From positions 62,689 to 126,688 of the forward strand of contig LR732703.1 of assembly GCA_902506565.1 (NCBI GenBank): a DNA stretch of 64,000 nt, in the 5' to 3' direction. Below, in pieces: positions 16,140 to 25,867 of this stretch. A program made the position numbers and the translations under genes. The notes under the pieces are model-generated. The model searched no databases and was not told the origin of the DNA. It worked only from the letters and a program-made list of their open reading frames with translations. Each line of letters opens with the position of its first letter. Position 1 is the first letter of the stretch. This DNA is from Burkholderiales bacterium 8X (lineage in GTDB: Bacteria; Pseudomonadota; Gammaproteobacteria; Burkholderiales; Burkholderiaceae_C).

Positions 16140-17404
16140 CCGATGCGCTCCTGGCGGGTAGCCGGGCCGCCGTCGTGTTCCTGGCCTTCGCGATGGCGTA
16201 CTTCCTGTCGACCCTGGTTCGCGCCATCACGGCCACCCTTTCGCCCACCCTCTCTGCCGAATTCGAGCTCCAGTCGCAAGAGCTCGGCCTGTTGGCGGGC
16301 GGCTACTTTCTCGGCTTTGCGCTGATGCAGTTGCCGATGGGCAACTGGCTCGATCGCCACGGTCCAAAGCGGGTGATCCTGACCTTCCTGTTCGCGGCCG
16401 TGGCGGGCTGTCTTCTTTTCTCGTTCGCCACGAATTTTTGGGTCCTGCTCGGCGCCCGGGTGCTGGCCGGCATCGGCCTCAGCGCTTGCCTGATGGCGCC
16501 CCTGACCGGCTATCGGCGCTGGTTTTCCAAGCGACTCCAGCTCCGCAGCAATGCCTGGATGCTGATGATGGGCTCGTTGGGCGTGGTCGCATCCACCATT
16601 CCCGTCCACGCGCTGTTGCCGCTCTGGGGCTGGCGGCCGATCTTCTGGTTGCTGGCCGCATGCCTGCTGCTCGCGATCGTGGTGATTGCGTGGGCGGCCC
16701 CCGATTGGGAGTCGGCCATGCATCGGGCCGAGTCGTCCGTGACACCGGCGCCTTCGCCGACTGCCGACCCCACGGGCTATGCCGCGGTATGGCGCGACCC
16801 GTTCTTTCGCAAGATGGCGCCCCTGGGCTTCTTCAATTACGGCGGCTTCACCGCCATGCTGACCTTGTGGGTCGTGCCCTGGCTGATCCGGGTGGGCGGT
16901 GCATCGCCGGGGCAGGCAGCCGACGGCTTGTTCTGGATCAGTTTCGCGATGCTGGTCACGTACGGGCTCTGGGGCGTGGCGAACCCGCGCCTGGCACATC
17001 GGGGCATCGCGGCCGAAACATTGATCAAGTGGCTGTTGCCGCTCGGCATGGCGGCGCTCGCCGCCATCCTGCTCTTGGGTAGCGACGCCGGCGCGCTGGC
17101 CTGGGCGGTCTTCCTCTCGCTGACCACGGTCGTGACCCTGGCCCAGCCGGCGGTCGCCATGGCGCTGCCTCCGGCGCTCGCCGGACGCGCGCTGTCTGCC
17201 TACAACCTGGTGGTCTTCCTCGGGGTGTTCACCGTGCAGTGGGGCGTCGGCCTGCTGATCGACCTCTTCCTGCAACTCGGCTTCAGCACGGCCGGGGCTT
17301 TTCGCACTGCACTCGGCCTCTACCTCGGCTGCTGCGTGTCGTCCTATTGCTACTTCCTGTGGGCTGCCCCGCATAATCACCGGAGCGCCTTCCGATCCGC
17401 ATGA
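16136..17404 (+). CDS. Major facilitator superfamily transporter
   Basis: A 422-residue inner-membrane transporter with about 12 hydrophobic segments. The MFS motif between TM2 and TM3 is seen as GNWLDRHGPKRVIL. Both ends overlap neighbours by 4 bases (ATGA), joining it to the upstream lipoprotein and to the PTS EIIA gene. The substrate cannot be read from the sequence. Coupling to the PTS genes suggests coordinated expression rather than a shared function. Confidence 0.88.
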   Translation: MTDALLAGSRAAVVFLAFAMAYFLSTLVRAITATLSPTLSAEFELQSQELGLLAGGYFLGFALMQLPMGNWLDRHGPKRVILTFLFAAVAGCLLFSFATNFWVLLGARVLAGIGLSACLMAPLTGYRRWFSKRLQLRSNAWMLMMGSLGVVASTIPVHALLPLWGWRPIFWLLAACLLLAIVVIAWAAPDWESAMHRAESSVTPAPSPTADPTGYAAVWRDPFFRKMAPLGFFNYGGFTAMLTLWVVPWLIRVGGASPGQAADGLFWISFAMLVTYGLWGVANPRLAHRGIAAETLIKWLLPLGMAALAAILLLGSDAGALAWAVFLSLTTVVTLAQPAVAMALPPALAGRALSAYNLVVFLGVFTVQWGVGLLIDLFLQLGFSTAGAFRTALGLYLGCCVSSYCYFLWAAPHNHRSAFRSA

Positions 17405-17856
17405 ACCGCATCTTCATCATTGCCCACTCGCCGCTCGCAAACGCGCTGCGGCAGTGTGCGCTGCATGTCTTTCCCGACAGCGAACAGGCCGTGTCGGCCC
17501 TCGATGTCCTCCCCAACGTCTCCCGCGAAGAAAGCCTCGCCGCCGCGCGCATCATCCTCGACCAGCTGCAGCAGTCGCCACGCGACCAGGTGCTGGTACT
17601 GACCGACGTCTTCGGCGCCACGCCCTGCAACGTGGCGCAGGACCTGGTCGACGGCGTGAATTCGAGGCTGGTCGCCGGCGTCAACCTCCCGATGCTGCTG
17701 CGTGCGGTCAGCTATCGCAACGAATCCCTCGAGACCCTCGTCCAGCGCGCGCTCGCCGGCGGTACGGCCGGCGTGATGCAGCTGGGCGTCACCGCTCCCC
17801 AGAATCAGGCAAGAAGAAAGCACAGTGACCAAGACATCCGTGATCATCAGCAATAG
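17401..17856 (+). CDS. PTS EIIA component, mannose (EIIA-Man) family
   Basis: A 151-residue cytoplasmic phosphocarrier. The phospho-accepting His9 is in MNRIFIIAHSPLA, and TDVFGATPCNVAQ matches the family. No EIIB, EIIC or EIID gene accompanies it, so it probably serves regulation rather than sugar uptake, as in other betaproteobacteria where a lone EIIA-Man is encoded beside HPr and EI. The C-terminus overlaps the HPr gene by 32 bases. Confidence 0.92.
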   Translation: MNRIFIIAHSPLANALRQCALHVFPDSEQAVSALDVLPNVSREESLAAARIILDQLQQSPRDQVLVLTDVFGATPCNVAQDLVDGVNSRLVAGVNLPMLLRAVSYRNESLETLVQRALAGGTAGVMQLGVTAPQNQARRKHSDQDIRDHQQ

Positions 17857-18094
17857 GCTCGGCCTTCATGCCCGCGCATCCGCGCGGCTCACCAAGCTGG
17901 CAGGCAGCTTTCCGTGCAACGTGTGGCTCTCGCGCGGCGACCGGAGGGTCAATGCCAAGAGCATCATGGGCGTGATGATGCTGGCCGCCGGGATGGGCGT
18001 GCAGGTCGAACTCGAGACCGACGGCGAGCGTGAGGAAGAGGCCCGCGACGCGATCGTCGCGCTGATGAACGACAAGTTCGGCGAAGGCGAGTGA
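17825..18094 (+). CDS. ptsH: Phosphocarrier protein HPr
   Basis: An 89-residue HPr passing phosphate from EI to EIIA. The active His15 is in NRLGLHARASA, and Ser46, the regulatory kinase site, is present in NAKSIMGVMML. It starts at GTG, inside the end of the EIIA gene. Ser46 conservation leaves room for control by an HPr kinase, which is not in the window. Confidence 0.95.
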   Translation: MTKTSVIISNRLGLHARASARLTKLAGSFPCNVWLSRGDRRVNAKSIMGVMMLAAGMGVQVELETDGEREEEARDAIVALMNDKFGEGE

Positions 18095-18141
18095 ATGGCC
18101 GGCAGGCTTGACGCTTCAGGGCGCGGCGCACGGAGGTCGAC

Positions 18142-19956
18142 ATGACCTTCGCCGTCCACGGCCTGCCGGTCGCGCGCGGCATCGCCATCGGGCGGGCGGT
18201 GCTGGTGGTGTCCAGCCGCATCGACGTCGCCCACTATTTCATCAAGGCGGACCAGGTCGCCGAAGAGATCGAACGGGTTCGCACCGCACGCAATGCCGTG
18301 GCCGAAGAGCTGCAGAAGCTGCAGGCAAGCGTCGCCCTGATGGGGCCGAACGATGCGCCGCATGAGCTGATCGCCTTGCTCGAGGTCCACCAGATGCTGC
18401 TGCAGGACGAGTCGCTCACCGGCGGCGTCAAGCACTGGATCACCGATCGGCTCTACAACGCCGAGTGGGCGTTGACCACGCAGCTCGAGATCATCGCGCG
18501 CCAGTTCGACGAGATGGAGGACGAGTACCTGCGCGAACGCAAGGCCGACCTCGAGCAGGTGGTCGAGCGACTGCTCCATCGCATGAAAGGCACTGCCGCC
18601 GTGCTGGCGCCTTCGCCGCCGCGGCGCAAGCGCCCGGCGGAGGTCGAGGACGACGGCGGCGAAGCCGGCGCCGGCGCGGCCGACGCCTTCGACGTACCGC
18701 TGGTGCTGATCGCGCACGACCTCTCGCCGGCGGACATGCTGCAGTTCAAGAAGAGCGTGTTCGCCGGCTTCGTGACGGATGTCGGCGGACGCACCTCGCA
18801 CACCGCGATCGTGGCGCGCAGCATGGACATCCCGGCGGTGGTCGGTGCGCGTTCCGCCAGCCAGCTGGTGCGGCAGGACGACTGGGTCATCATCGACGGC
18901 GATGCCGGCGTGGTCATCGTCGATCCGTCGCCGATCATCCTGGCCGAGTACGGCTTCAAGCAGCGCCAGGGCGATCTCGAGCGCAGCCGGCTGGCGCGGC
19001 TGCGGCACAAGCCGGCCGTCACCCTCGACGGCCAGAAGGTCGATCTGCTGGCCAACATCGAGATGCCCGAGGACGCGGTCGGCGCGGTCAAGGCGGGCGC
19101 GGTCGGCGTCGGCCTTTTCCGGAGCGAGTTCCTCTTCATGGGGCGCGAAGCCCAGCGCCTCACGCGCCTGCCGAACGAAGAGGAGCAGTACCAGGCCTAT
19201 CGGCGCGCGATCGACGGCATGCAGGGCATGCCGGTCACGGTGCGGACCATCGACGTCGGCGCCGACAAGCCGCTCGATGGCAAGTCGCCGCGGGACGACG
19301 GCCACCTCAACCCGGCGCTGGGCCTGCGTGCGATCCGCTGGAGCCTGGCCGACCCGGCGATGTTCCTCACGCAGCTGCGCGCCATCCTGCGCGCCGCCGC
19401 CCACGGCGAAATCAACCTGCTGATCCCGATGCTGGCGCATGCCAGCGAGATCCGCCAGACGCTGTCGCTGATCGACTTCGCACGCGCCGAACTGGACAAC
19501 CGCGGCGTGGCCTACGGAGCCGTCAAGCTCGGCGCGATGATCGAGATCCCCGCTGCCGCCCTGACGCTCAAGACCTTCCTCAAGCACTTCGACTTCCTGT
19601 CGATCGGCACCAACGACCTGATCCAGTACACGCTGGCGATCGACCGTGCCGACGAGTCGGTGGCGCATCTCTACGACCCTGCACATCCGGCCGTGCTGCG
19701 GCTGGTGGCCGACACCATTGCGGAGTGCCGGCGCCAGGGCAAGGGCGTGAGCGTCTGCGGCGAGATGGCCGGCGATGTCGCCTTCACCCGGCTGCTGCTC
19801 GGCATGGGTCTGCGGAGCTTCTCGATGCATCCTTCGCAGATCCTCGCGGTCAAGCAGGAAGTGCTGCGGGCCGATGCAGCCAAGCTCGAGGCCTGGGCTC
19901 GACAGGTGCTGGAAGCCGAGGAGCCGTCCGAGCTGTTGCCGCCGACCGGCGGCTGA
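18142..19956 (+). CDS. ptsI: Phosphoenolpyruvate–protein phosphotransferase (Enzyme I)
   Basis: Enzyme I transfers phosphate from PEP to HPr. It has 604 residues against 575 in E. coli. The active His220 lies in GGRTSHTAIVARSMDIPAVVG, about 30 positions later than usual, because a charged and Ala/Gly-rich linker (about residues 155–186, PSPPRRKRPAEVEDD and onward) is inserted before the domain. The PEP-binding half is complete (GAVGVGLFRSEFLFMGR, LSIGTNDLIQYTLAIDR, SVCGEMAG). It completes EIIA–HPr–EI with no permease. Confidence 0.95.
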   Translation: MTFAVHGLPVARGIAIGRAVLVVSSRIDVAHYFIKADQVAEEIERVRTARNAVAEELQKLQASVALMGPNDAPHELIALLEVHQMLLQDESLTGGVKHWITDRLYNAEWALTTQLEIIARQFDEMEDEYLRERKADLEQVVERLLHRMKGTAAVLAPSPPRRKRPAEVEDDGGEAGAGAADAFDVPLVLIAHDLSPADMLQFKKSVFAGFVTDVGGRTSHTAIVARSMDIPAVVGARSASQLVRQDDWVIIDGDAGVVIVDPSPIILAEYGFKQRQGDLERSRLARLRHKPAVTLDGQKVDLLANIEMPEDAVGAVKAGAVGVGLFRSEFLFMGREAQRLTRLPNEEEQYQAYRRAIDGMQGMPVTVRTIDVGADKPLDGKSPRDDGHLNPALGLRAIRWSLADPAMFLTQLRAILRAAAHGEINLLIPMLAHASEIRQTLSLIDFARAELDNRGVAYGAVKLGAMIEIPAAALTLKTFLKHFDFLSIGTNDLIQYTLAIDRADESVAHLYDPAHPAVLRLVADTIAECRRQGKGVSVCGEMAGDVAFTRLLLGMGLRSFSMHPSQILAVKQEVLRADAAKLEAWARQVLEAEEPSELLPPTGG

Positions 19957-20059
19957 GTTCGCGCCGCTCGGGGCGATTCGCATGTCGCCGGCGCTACCCT
20001 TGCCGGCACCCTGCAGGGCTACGATGCGCCGTCCTCACGAACATCAAGGAGACGGCCGC

Positions 20060-21151
20060 ATGAGCAACGACAACGCCACCAGCACCAGCACCAGCACCAA
20101 CATCAACATCAACACCGGCGCCAGCAATCGGCAGGTCCGGCTCGCCAAGCGACCCGAAGGTGCGGCCACCCGCGACAACTGGCAATTCACGACCGAGGCC
20201 GTACCCGAACCAGGCGACGGCGGCGTGCTCGTCAAGACCTTGTCGCTCTCGCTCGACCCGGCGATGCGCGGCTGGATGAACGAAGGCAAGAGCTACATCG
20301 CACCCGTCGAGATCGGCGCCGTGATGCGGGCGGGTGGCGTCGGCGTCGTCGCGGCATCGCGACACGCCGGCTTCGCGGTGGGGGACGTGGTGTACGGAAC
20401 GCTCGGCGTGCAGGAATACGCCCTGGTTCCGGCAGACCAGGTCCAGCGCAGCGGATTGGTCAAGGTCGATCTCGGCCTCGGCAGCATCACCCAGTGGCTC
20501 AACGTGCTCGGCATGCCGGGCATGACCGGCTACTTCGGCCTGATGGACATTGGCGAGCCGAAGCCGGGCGAAACGGTGGTGGTCTCCGGCGCGGCCGGCG
20601 CGGTCGGGCAGACGGTCGGGCAACTGGCCCGCATCAAGGGCTGCCGCGCGGTCGGCATCGCCGGCGGCCAGGCCAAGTGCGATTGGGTGGTGAACGAGCT
20701 CGGCTTCGATGCCTGCATCGACTACAAGGCCGGTCCTTCAGCAGTGCGCGAAGGGCTCAAGGCGCATTGCCCGAAGGGCATCGACATCTACTTCGACAAC
20801 GTCGGCGGCGAGATCCTCGACGCCGCCCTCGCGCGGCTCGCGCGGCATGCGCGCATCATCATCTGCGGCGCCATCAGCCAATACAACAACGCCAACAGCG
20901 CGCCGGCGCAGGGTCCGAAGAACTACCTGAGCCTCCTGGTCAATCGGGCCCGCATGCAGGGGATGGTGGTGTTCGATTACGCCGGTCGTTACCCCGAAGC
21001 GATTGCCGAGATGTCTGCCTACCTGAAGGACGGCCGCATGAAGAGCCGCGAGGACGTGGTCGAAGGCATCGAGAACTTTCCGGAAGCGCTCAACCGGCTC
21101 TTCAGTGGACAGAACTTCGGCAAGCTGGTGTTGCAGGTCGCGGCGCACTGA
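20060..21151 (+). CDS. NADP-dependent oxidoreductase, MDR/leukotriene B4 dehydrogenase-like (CurA type)
   Basis: A 363-residue cytosolic medium-chain reductase acting on alpha,beta-unsaturated carbonyls. It has SLSLDPAMRGWM, the NADPH motif VVSGAAGAVGQTVGQLARIKG and DIYFDNVGGEILDAAL, and lacks the zinc ligands of alcohol dehydrogenases. The first 20 residues are a low-complexity Ser/Thr then Asn/Ile tract, encoded by ACCAGC and ACATCA repeats (about 20076–20120), not found in the core family. The ATG follows AAGGAGACGGCCGC. Confidence 0.9.
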   Translation: MSNDNATSTSTSTNININTGASNRQVRLAKRPEGAATRDNWQFTTEAVPEPGDGGVLVKTLSLSLDPAMRGWMNEGKSYIAPVEIGAVMRAGGVGVVAASRHAGFAVGDVVYGTLGVQEYALVPADQVQRSGLVKVDLGLGSITQWLNVLGMPGMTGYFGLMDIGEPKPGETVVVSGAAGAVGQTVGQLARIKGCRAVGIAGGQAKCDWVVNELGFDACIDYKAGPSAVREGLKAHCPKGIDIYFDNVGGEILDAALARLARHARIIICGAISQYNNANSAPAQGPKNYLSLLVNRARMQGMVVFDYAGRYPEAIAEMSAYLKDGRMKSREDVVEGIENFPEALNRLFSGQNFGKLVLQVAAH

Positions 21152-21190
21152 GCAACCGCGAGCGAATGCCGCGGGCGGAAGGTGGCAACT

Positions 21191-22066
21191 TCAGCTGCGC
21201 GCCCGCGAGCCCATCACGGCGGCGGCGATGATCAAGGCGGCTGCCAGGGCAATGCGCCATGAGAGCGGCCGATCCGTCACGACGAGCAGCATCGCGGTCG
21301 ATGCCAGCGGCGTGATGTAGCTCAGGATGCCGATCTGCCGCGCGTCGCCATGCTTGAGCGCCAGGTCCCATAGATAGAAGGCCGCGCCGAGCGGTCCGAG
21401 GCCGCAGGCCAGCAGCAGCAAGCCATCGGCGACGGCCAGGCCCGGCGTGGTCTCCAGCACGGCGTGGCAGGCCAGCGAGAGCAGGCCCGAAACCAGGCCG
21501 AAGAGGCCGATCGCCGCGGTCGGAAAGGCAGGCACCCGGCGGGTCCAGAGCGAATAGCTGGCCCAGATGAAAGCCGACCCCAGCGCCGGCAGAAAGCCCC
21601 AATGGCTGCGCCAGTCGTTCGAGAGGGTCGATGGCGTGGCGCTGGTCTGGCCACCGCCGCCGGCGCCGAGGATCGCCATCGCTGCACCCGCGAAGCCCAG
21701 CAGCGCGGCCGCCACGTGAAGCGGCCTGAGCGTCATGCCGGGCAACAGCAGCGGCGCCAGCACCACCATGAGCAAGGGCCACAGGTAGTTGACCAGGTTG
21801 GCCTCGACCGGCGGCGCGTTGCGCAGGGCGATGAAGAGAAGAAAGTGGAAGCCGAAGAGGCCGTACACGCCGAGTGCCAGCGTGCGCAACGGAACCTTCC
21901 AGGCCGATCGATCCCGCAGCACGAGCGGCGCACTCAGCAAGCTGCCGATGGTGAGCGATATGCCGGTCAGCAGAAACGGCGGAAGATGGGCGAGGGCCGT
22001 GCCGAGCGATGCGAGCGATGCCCACAAGCCAATCGCGCCGAGCGCGTAGAGGGTGGATGCCGACAT
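21191..22066 (-). CDS. DMT-superfamily (EamA) transporter
   Basis: A 291-residue inner-membrane protein with about ten hydrophobic helices in two EamA halves. Examples are NLVNYLWPLLMVVLAPLLLPG in the first half and FIWASYSLWTRRVPAFP opening the second. This fold exports or imports small metabolites; the substrate is not predictable. It starts 3 bases after the end of the ArsB-like gene, so the two form an operon. Confidence 0.88.
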   Translation of the reverse strand: MSASTLYALGAIGLWASLASLGTALAHLPPFLLTGISLTIGSLLSAPLVLRDRSAWKVPLRTLALGVYGLFGFHFLLFIALRNAPPVEANLVNYLWPLLMVVLAPLLLPGMTLRPLHVAAALLGFAGAAMAILGAGGGGQTSATPSTLSNDWRSHWGFLPALGSAFIWASYSLWTRRVPAFPTAAIGLFGLVSGLLSLACHAVLETTPGLAVADGLLLLACGLGPLGAAFYLWDLALKHGDARQIGILSYITPLASTAMLLVVTDRPLSWRIALAAALIIAAAVMGSRARS

Positions 22067-22069
22067 GCT

Positions 22070-23209
22070 TCAGCCCAGCCGCAGCAACAGGGCGCTCGCC
22101 GCGCAGACCACGAGGAACGGTATCGAGATCAGGTGGAACTCGCGCCATCCGTGGGGCAGCCGTGCCAGGCGAAGCGCGATCAGGTTGGCAAGCGAACCCA
22201 GCACGAAGCCGAAGCCGCCGACGCTCACGCCCGCGGCCAATGCCGGCAAGTCCTTGACGTAGCCTTCGAGCAGGATCGCCGCCGGCACGTTGCTGATGAA
22301 CTGCGAAGCGACCACGGCGGCCAGGTAGGCGCGCCAGCCTTCCTCGATGGGCCACCGCTGCATCGATGCGGCAATGGCGGGCAGTTCGGCGAACTGGCGA
22401 AGGTCGACGAACATCAACGCGATGATGGCGAGCAGCGCCCAATCGATGCCGAGCAGCAACCGCGGCCGAATCAACAGGAAGGCGCCGAACACGATCAGCA
22501 GCCCGCCGGCCAGCCAATGCCGATCGAGCGCGACCACGAAGACGATGAAGAGCAGGCCGGAAAGCGCCAGCAGCCGGGGCTGCAACTCGGTCTTGTCCGG
22601 CGCCGGCCTGAGCGTGATCGCTTCTCTCGGCACCAGCAGGAAGACCGCCACCAGCAGCCAGAACAGCATGATCGCCACCGTCGGCGCCATCATCAGCATG
22701 AAGCCGGCGAAGCTCTCGCCGGACCGATGCCACAGGAACAGGTTCTGCGGATTGCCGATCGGGGTCAGGGCCGACCCGGCATTGACGGCCAGCGCCTGCA
22801 GCACCACCAGCCGGCCGAGCGGCAAATGCGCCTGCGTGGCCAGCACGCGGGTGAGCGGCACCAGCAGGAACAGGCTCACGTCGTTGGTGACCAGTGCCGA
22901 CAGCAGCGCCGCGGTCGCGGTCAGGAGCAGCGCGAGCGACCGCCGATCGGTGGTGCGGGCCAGCATGCGGGCAGCGGTGGCCTGCAGCATGCCGCTCTGC
23001 TCGACACCTTGCGTGATCGCCAGGAGCCCGGCCAGCGCACCGACGGTCTGCCAGTCGACCAGGCGGAGGTAATCGGCCGGTGCGCGGGGATGCCAGAACG
23101 CGAAGCCCACGGCCACCGCGACCAGGATCCAGAGCAGCCCGTTGCCGCCCGCGGGTGAATTTGCTGGGTCGCCCTGCGCTGGCGCGGCCGCGTCGGCGTG
23201 CCCGCTCAT
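22070..23209 (-). CDS. ArsB/CitM/SLC13-type anion transporter
   Basis: A 379-residue membrane protein of the ion-transporter superfamily. It has the repeated re-entrant motif ALAVNAGSALTPIGNPQNLFLW in the first half and a matching VASQFISNVPAAILL in the second, with VTNDVSLFLLVPL before it. It has about 10–11 membrane segments, somewhat short for SLC13. Likely substrates are a di/tricarboxylate or an oxyanion. No arsenic genes are nearby. Confidence 0.85.
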   Translation of the reverse strand: MSGHADAAAPAQGDPANSPAGGNGLLWILVAVAVGFAFWHPRAPADYLRLVDWQTVGALAGLLAITQGVEQSGMLQATAARMLARTTDRRSLALLLTATAALLSALVTNDVSLFLLVPLTRVLATQAHLPLGRLVVLQALAVNAGSALTPIGNPQNLFLWHRSGESFAGFMLMMAPTVAIMLFWLLVAVFLLVPREAITLRPAPDKTELQPRLLALSGLLFIVFVVALDRHWLAGGLLIVFGAFLLIRPRLLLGIDWALLAIIALMFVDLRQFAELPAIAASMQRWPIEEGWRAYLAAVVASQFISNVPAAILLEGYVKDLPALAAGVSVGGFGFVLGSLANLIALRLARLPHGWREFHLISIPFLVVCAASALLLRLG

Positions 23210-23248
23210 GCCCGGCTCATCGCGATCGGCGTCGGCGCGATGGACGCT

Positions 23249-24796
23249 TCAACCGCGCTCAAGGCGATTCCGCAGTTCGCGCTTCAACACCTTGCCGATC
23301 GGGCTGCGCGGAAGTTCGTCGATGAAGTGCAAGGCCGAAAGGCGCTGCGTCTTGCCGAGCCGGGAGTTGGTCCAGCCGAGGAGTTCATCGGCCGCCGCGT
23401 CCTGGCCGACCGTGCGGACCACGAACGCAACCGGCGTCTCGCCCCATTCGCGCGACGGCATGCCGATCACCGATGTATCGGCCACGGCCGGGTGGCTGCG
23501 CAGCACGGCTTCGAGGTCGCTCGGATAGATGTTGAAGCCGCCGCTGATCACCAGGTCCTTCTTGCGGTCGAGCAGGACCAGGAAGCCGTCCTCGTCGAAG
23601 CGCCCGACGTCACCGGTGCGGATGAAACGCTTGCCGCTCGCATCGAACCATTCGGCCTCCCGCGTTTTTTCGGGCAGGCGGTGATAGCCGACCATCATCC
23701 CGGCCGAATTGCCGACCACCTCGCCGGCTTCTCCGCGGGCGACTTCTTGACCGTCGTCGTCGATCAGCCGGATGTCGCTGCCCTCGGCCGGCCGGCCCAC
23801 GGTATGCAGCTTGGCGGGATGCAGATGCGCCTCGAGGATGCAGGTGCCGCCGCCTTCGGTCATGCCGTAGAACTCGACCAGGCCGCCCGGCCAGCGGGCG
23901 AGCACATCGGCCTTCAGCGCCGCATCGAAGGGCGCGCTGGTGCTGAACTTGTATTCGAAGCGAGAGAGGTCGAAGCGGTCGAAATCCGGATGTGCCATCA
24001 GCCGCCGGTACTGCACCGGCACCAGCATCGTGTGCGTGATGCCGTGCTGCTGTGCCAGCGCCAGGTACCCGCCGGCATCGAACTTCGGCATCAGCACCAC
24101 CGAGCCGCCATAGGCGATCGACGGGAAGAAGACCACCAGCGTGGTGTTCGAGTAGAGCGGGGTCGAGAGCAGCGTCAACTTGCCCGCGCCATAGCCGTAG
24201 CGGGCACCGCGGCGTACGTGGGCCCACCGCATGCCGTGGCCCTGAACGATGCCCTTGGGCTCCCCGGTGGTGCCGGACGAATAGATGATGTTGAGCGGCC
24301 ACGCCGGTTCGGGCGCTACCGGCGCTGGGCTGGCGCCGGCCGGCAGCAGCCATCGTTCGAAGTCGATGCCCGCGGGCGACGCATCCAGCGCGATGCGAGG
24401 GATGCCCGTCGGGGCGGACGGGCCGATGACCTCTGCCGCAGCGGCATCGAGGAACAGCAGGCGGGCGTCGGCGTCCGCCATCATTCGAGCGAGGCTTTCG
24501 GGCGACGAGCCGGGTGCGAGCGGCGCCACCACTACGCCCGCGCGCAGCGCGCCGAGGAACAAGGCTGCGTAGCGCGCCGACGATGCGGCGCAGATGGCGA
24601 TCGCGCCGCCGGGCTCGAGGCCGTCGCGCTGCAGGCTTGCAGCGATCCGGTCCATGAGGGCGTCGAGTTCCCCGTAGCTCAGCGTACCTGCCGGATCGAT
24701 CAATGCGATCCGGTCGGGCGCCTCGGCCGCATGCAGCCCCACCAGTTCGGCGATCGCACCGAACTCTCGACCGAGGAGGTTCTCGGACTGGCTCAT
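23249..24796 (-). CDS. AMP-dependent acyl-CoA synthetase/ligase
   Basis: Activates a carboxylic acid to acyl-AMP and then acyl-CoA. It has 515 residues, the full ANL-family length. The P-loop-like A3 motif is IIYSSGTTGEPKGI, the A5 region YGMTEGGGTC, the hinge RTGDVGRFDEDGFLVLLDRKKDLVISGGFNIYP, and the catalytic Lys near the end is in GKVLKREL. Substrate unknown; medium- or long-chain or aromatic acids are possible. It lies downstream of lipA on the same strand. Confidence 0.9.
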   Translation of the reverse strand: MSQSENLLGREFGAIAELVGLHAAEAPDRIALIDPAGTLSYGELDALMDRIAASLQRDGLEPGGAIAICAASSARYAALFLGALRAGVVVAPLAPGSSPESLARMMADADARLLFLDAAAAEVIGPSAPTGIPRIALDASPAGIDFERWLLPAGASPAPVAPEPAWPLNIIYSSGTTGEPKGIVQGHGMRWAHVRRGARYGYGAGKLTLLSTPLYSNTTLVVFFPSIAYGGSVVLMPKFDAGGYLALAQQHGITHTMLVPVQYRRLMAHPDFDRFDLSRFEYKFSTSAPFDAALKADVLARWPGGLVEFYGMTEGGGTCILEAHLHPAKLHTVGRPAEGSDIRLIDDDGQEVARGEAGEVVGNSAGMMVGYHRLPEKTREAEWFDASGKRFIRTGDVGRFDEDGFLVLLDRKKDLVISGGFNIYPSDLEAVLRSHPAVADTSVIGMPSREWGETPVAFVVRTVGQDAAADELLGWTNSRLGKTQRLSALHFIDELPRSPIGKVLKRELRNRLERG

Positions 24797-24819
24797 CGAG
24801 ACCGCCCGACCCGCAGCCC

Positions 24820-25848
24820 TCAGGAGGCCGAGCCCTGCAACTCACCAACCACACCCGGCAAAACCCGCGGCGCCATCGCCTTCTCGGCCTGCTGGTCGGC
24901 GTGATAGCTGCTGCGCACCATCGCGCCGACGGCTGCATGGCTGAAGCCCATCTCGTAGGCTTGCTGCTCGAACATCTTGAAGGTGTCCGGATGCACGTAG
25001 CGCCGCACCGGCAGGTGGCTGTTGCTCGGCGACAGGTACTGGCCGATCGTCAACATGTCGATGTCGTGCGCGCGCATGTCGCGCATCACCTGCAGGATTT
25101 CCTCGTCGGTTTCGCCCAGGCCGACCATGATGCCGCTCTTGGTCGGCACGTTCGGATGCAGCGCCTTGAACTTCTTCAGCAGGTTGAGGCTGAACTGGTA
25201 GTCGCTGCCCGGCCGCGCTTCTCGATAGAGGCGGGGCGCGGTCTCGAGGTTGTGGTTCATCACGTCGGGCGGCGCAGCTTTCAGGATCTCGAGCGCTCGA
25301 TCGTCGCGGCCGCGGAAGTCGGGCACCAGGATCTCGATCTGCGTCTCGGGCGAGAGCGTCCGGATGTTCTGGATGCAGTCCACGAAATGCTGGCTGCCGC
25401 CGTCGCGAAGGTCGTCGCGGTCGACGCTCGTGATCACCACGTACTTGAGGCGCAGCCTGGCGATCGTCTTCGCCAGGTTGAGGGGTTCGTCCTTGTCGAG
25501 CGGATCGGGCCGGCCGTGGCCGACATCGCAGAACGGGCAGCGCCGGGTGCACTTGTCGCCCATGATCATGAAGGTGGCCGTGCCCTTGCCGAAGCATTCG
25601 CCGATGTTCGGGCAGGACGCCTCTTCGCAGACCGTGTGCAGCTTGCTTTCGCGCAGGATCTGCTTGATTTCGTAGAAGCGGGTGGTGGGCGAACCCGCCT
25701 TGACGCGGATCCAATCCGGCTTCTTGAGCACCTCGCCCTGAACCACCTTGACCGGAATGCGCGACAGCTTGGCTGCGGCCTTCTGCTTGGCGAGCGGGTT
25801 GTAGCTTTCGGCGGTCTGCGCTTCCCTGACGACTTCGGGGGTGCTCAT
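24820..25848 (-). CDS. lipA: Lipoyl synthase
   Basis: Radical-SAM enzyme inserting two sulfurs into octanoyl groups on lipoate-dependent proteins. It has 342 residues. The auxiliary cluster ligands are Cys74, Cys79 and Cys85 ([12 protein letters not shown]) and the radical-SAM cluster ligands Cys100, Cys104 and Cys107 (CTRRCPFC). The ATG at 25848 was chosen over an in-frame TTG at 25860 because GAGAAG precedes it. It lies 19 bases after lipB, matching the two-step pathway. Confidence 0.97.
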   Translation of the reverse strand: MSTPEVVREAQTAESYNPLAKQKAAAKLSRIPVKVVQGEVLKKPDWIRVKAGSPTTRFYEIKQILRESKLHTVCEEASCPNIGECFGKGTATFMIMGDKCTRRCPFCDVGHGRPDPLDKDEPLNLAKTIARLRLKYVVITSVDRDDLRDGGSQHFVDCIQNIRTLSPETQIEILVPDFRGRDDRALEILKAAPPDVMNHNLETAPRLYREARPGSDYQFSLNLLKKFKALHPNVPTKSGIMVGLGETDEEILQVMRDMRAHDIDMLTIGQYLSPSNSHLPVRRYVHPDTFKMFEQQAYEMGFSHAAVGAMVRSSYHADQQAEKAMAPRVLPGVVGELQGSAS

Positions 25849-25867
25849 GGCTTCTCTCAAGGGGGGC

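Noticed and set aside
17866..19983. A 705-codon open frame opposite ptsI
   Set aside because: Same reason; ptsI and ptsH have full motifs on the other strand.
21170..21207. Terminator between the convergent oxidoreductase and EamA genes
   Set aside because: CGCGGGCG and CGCCCGCG pair, but the loop is 22 bases and there is no U-tract on either side.
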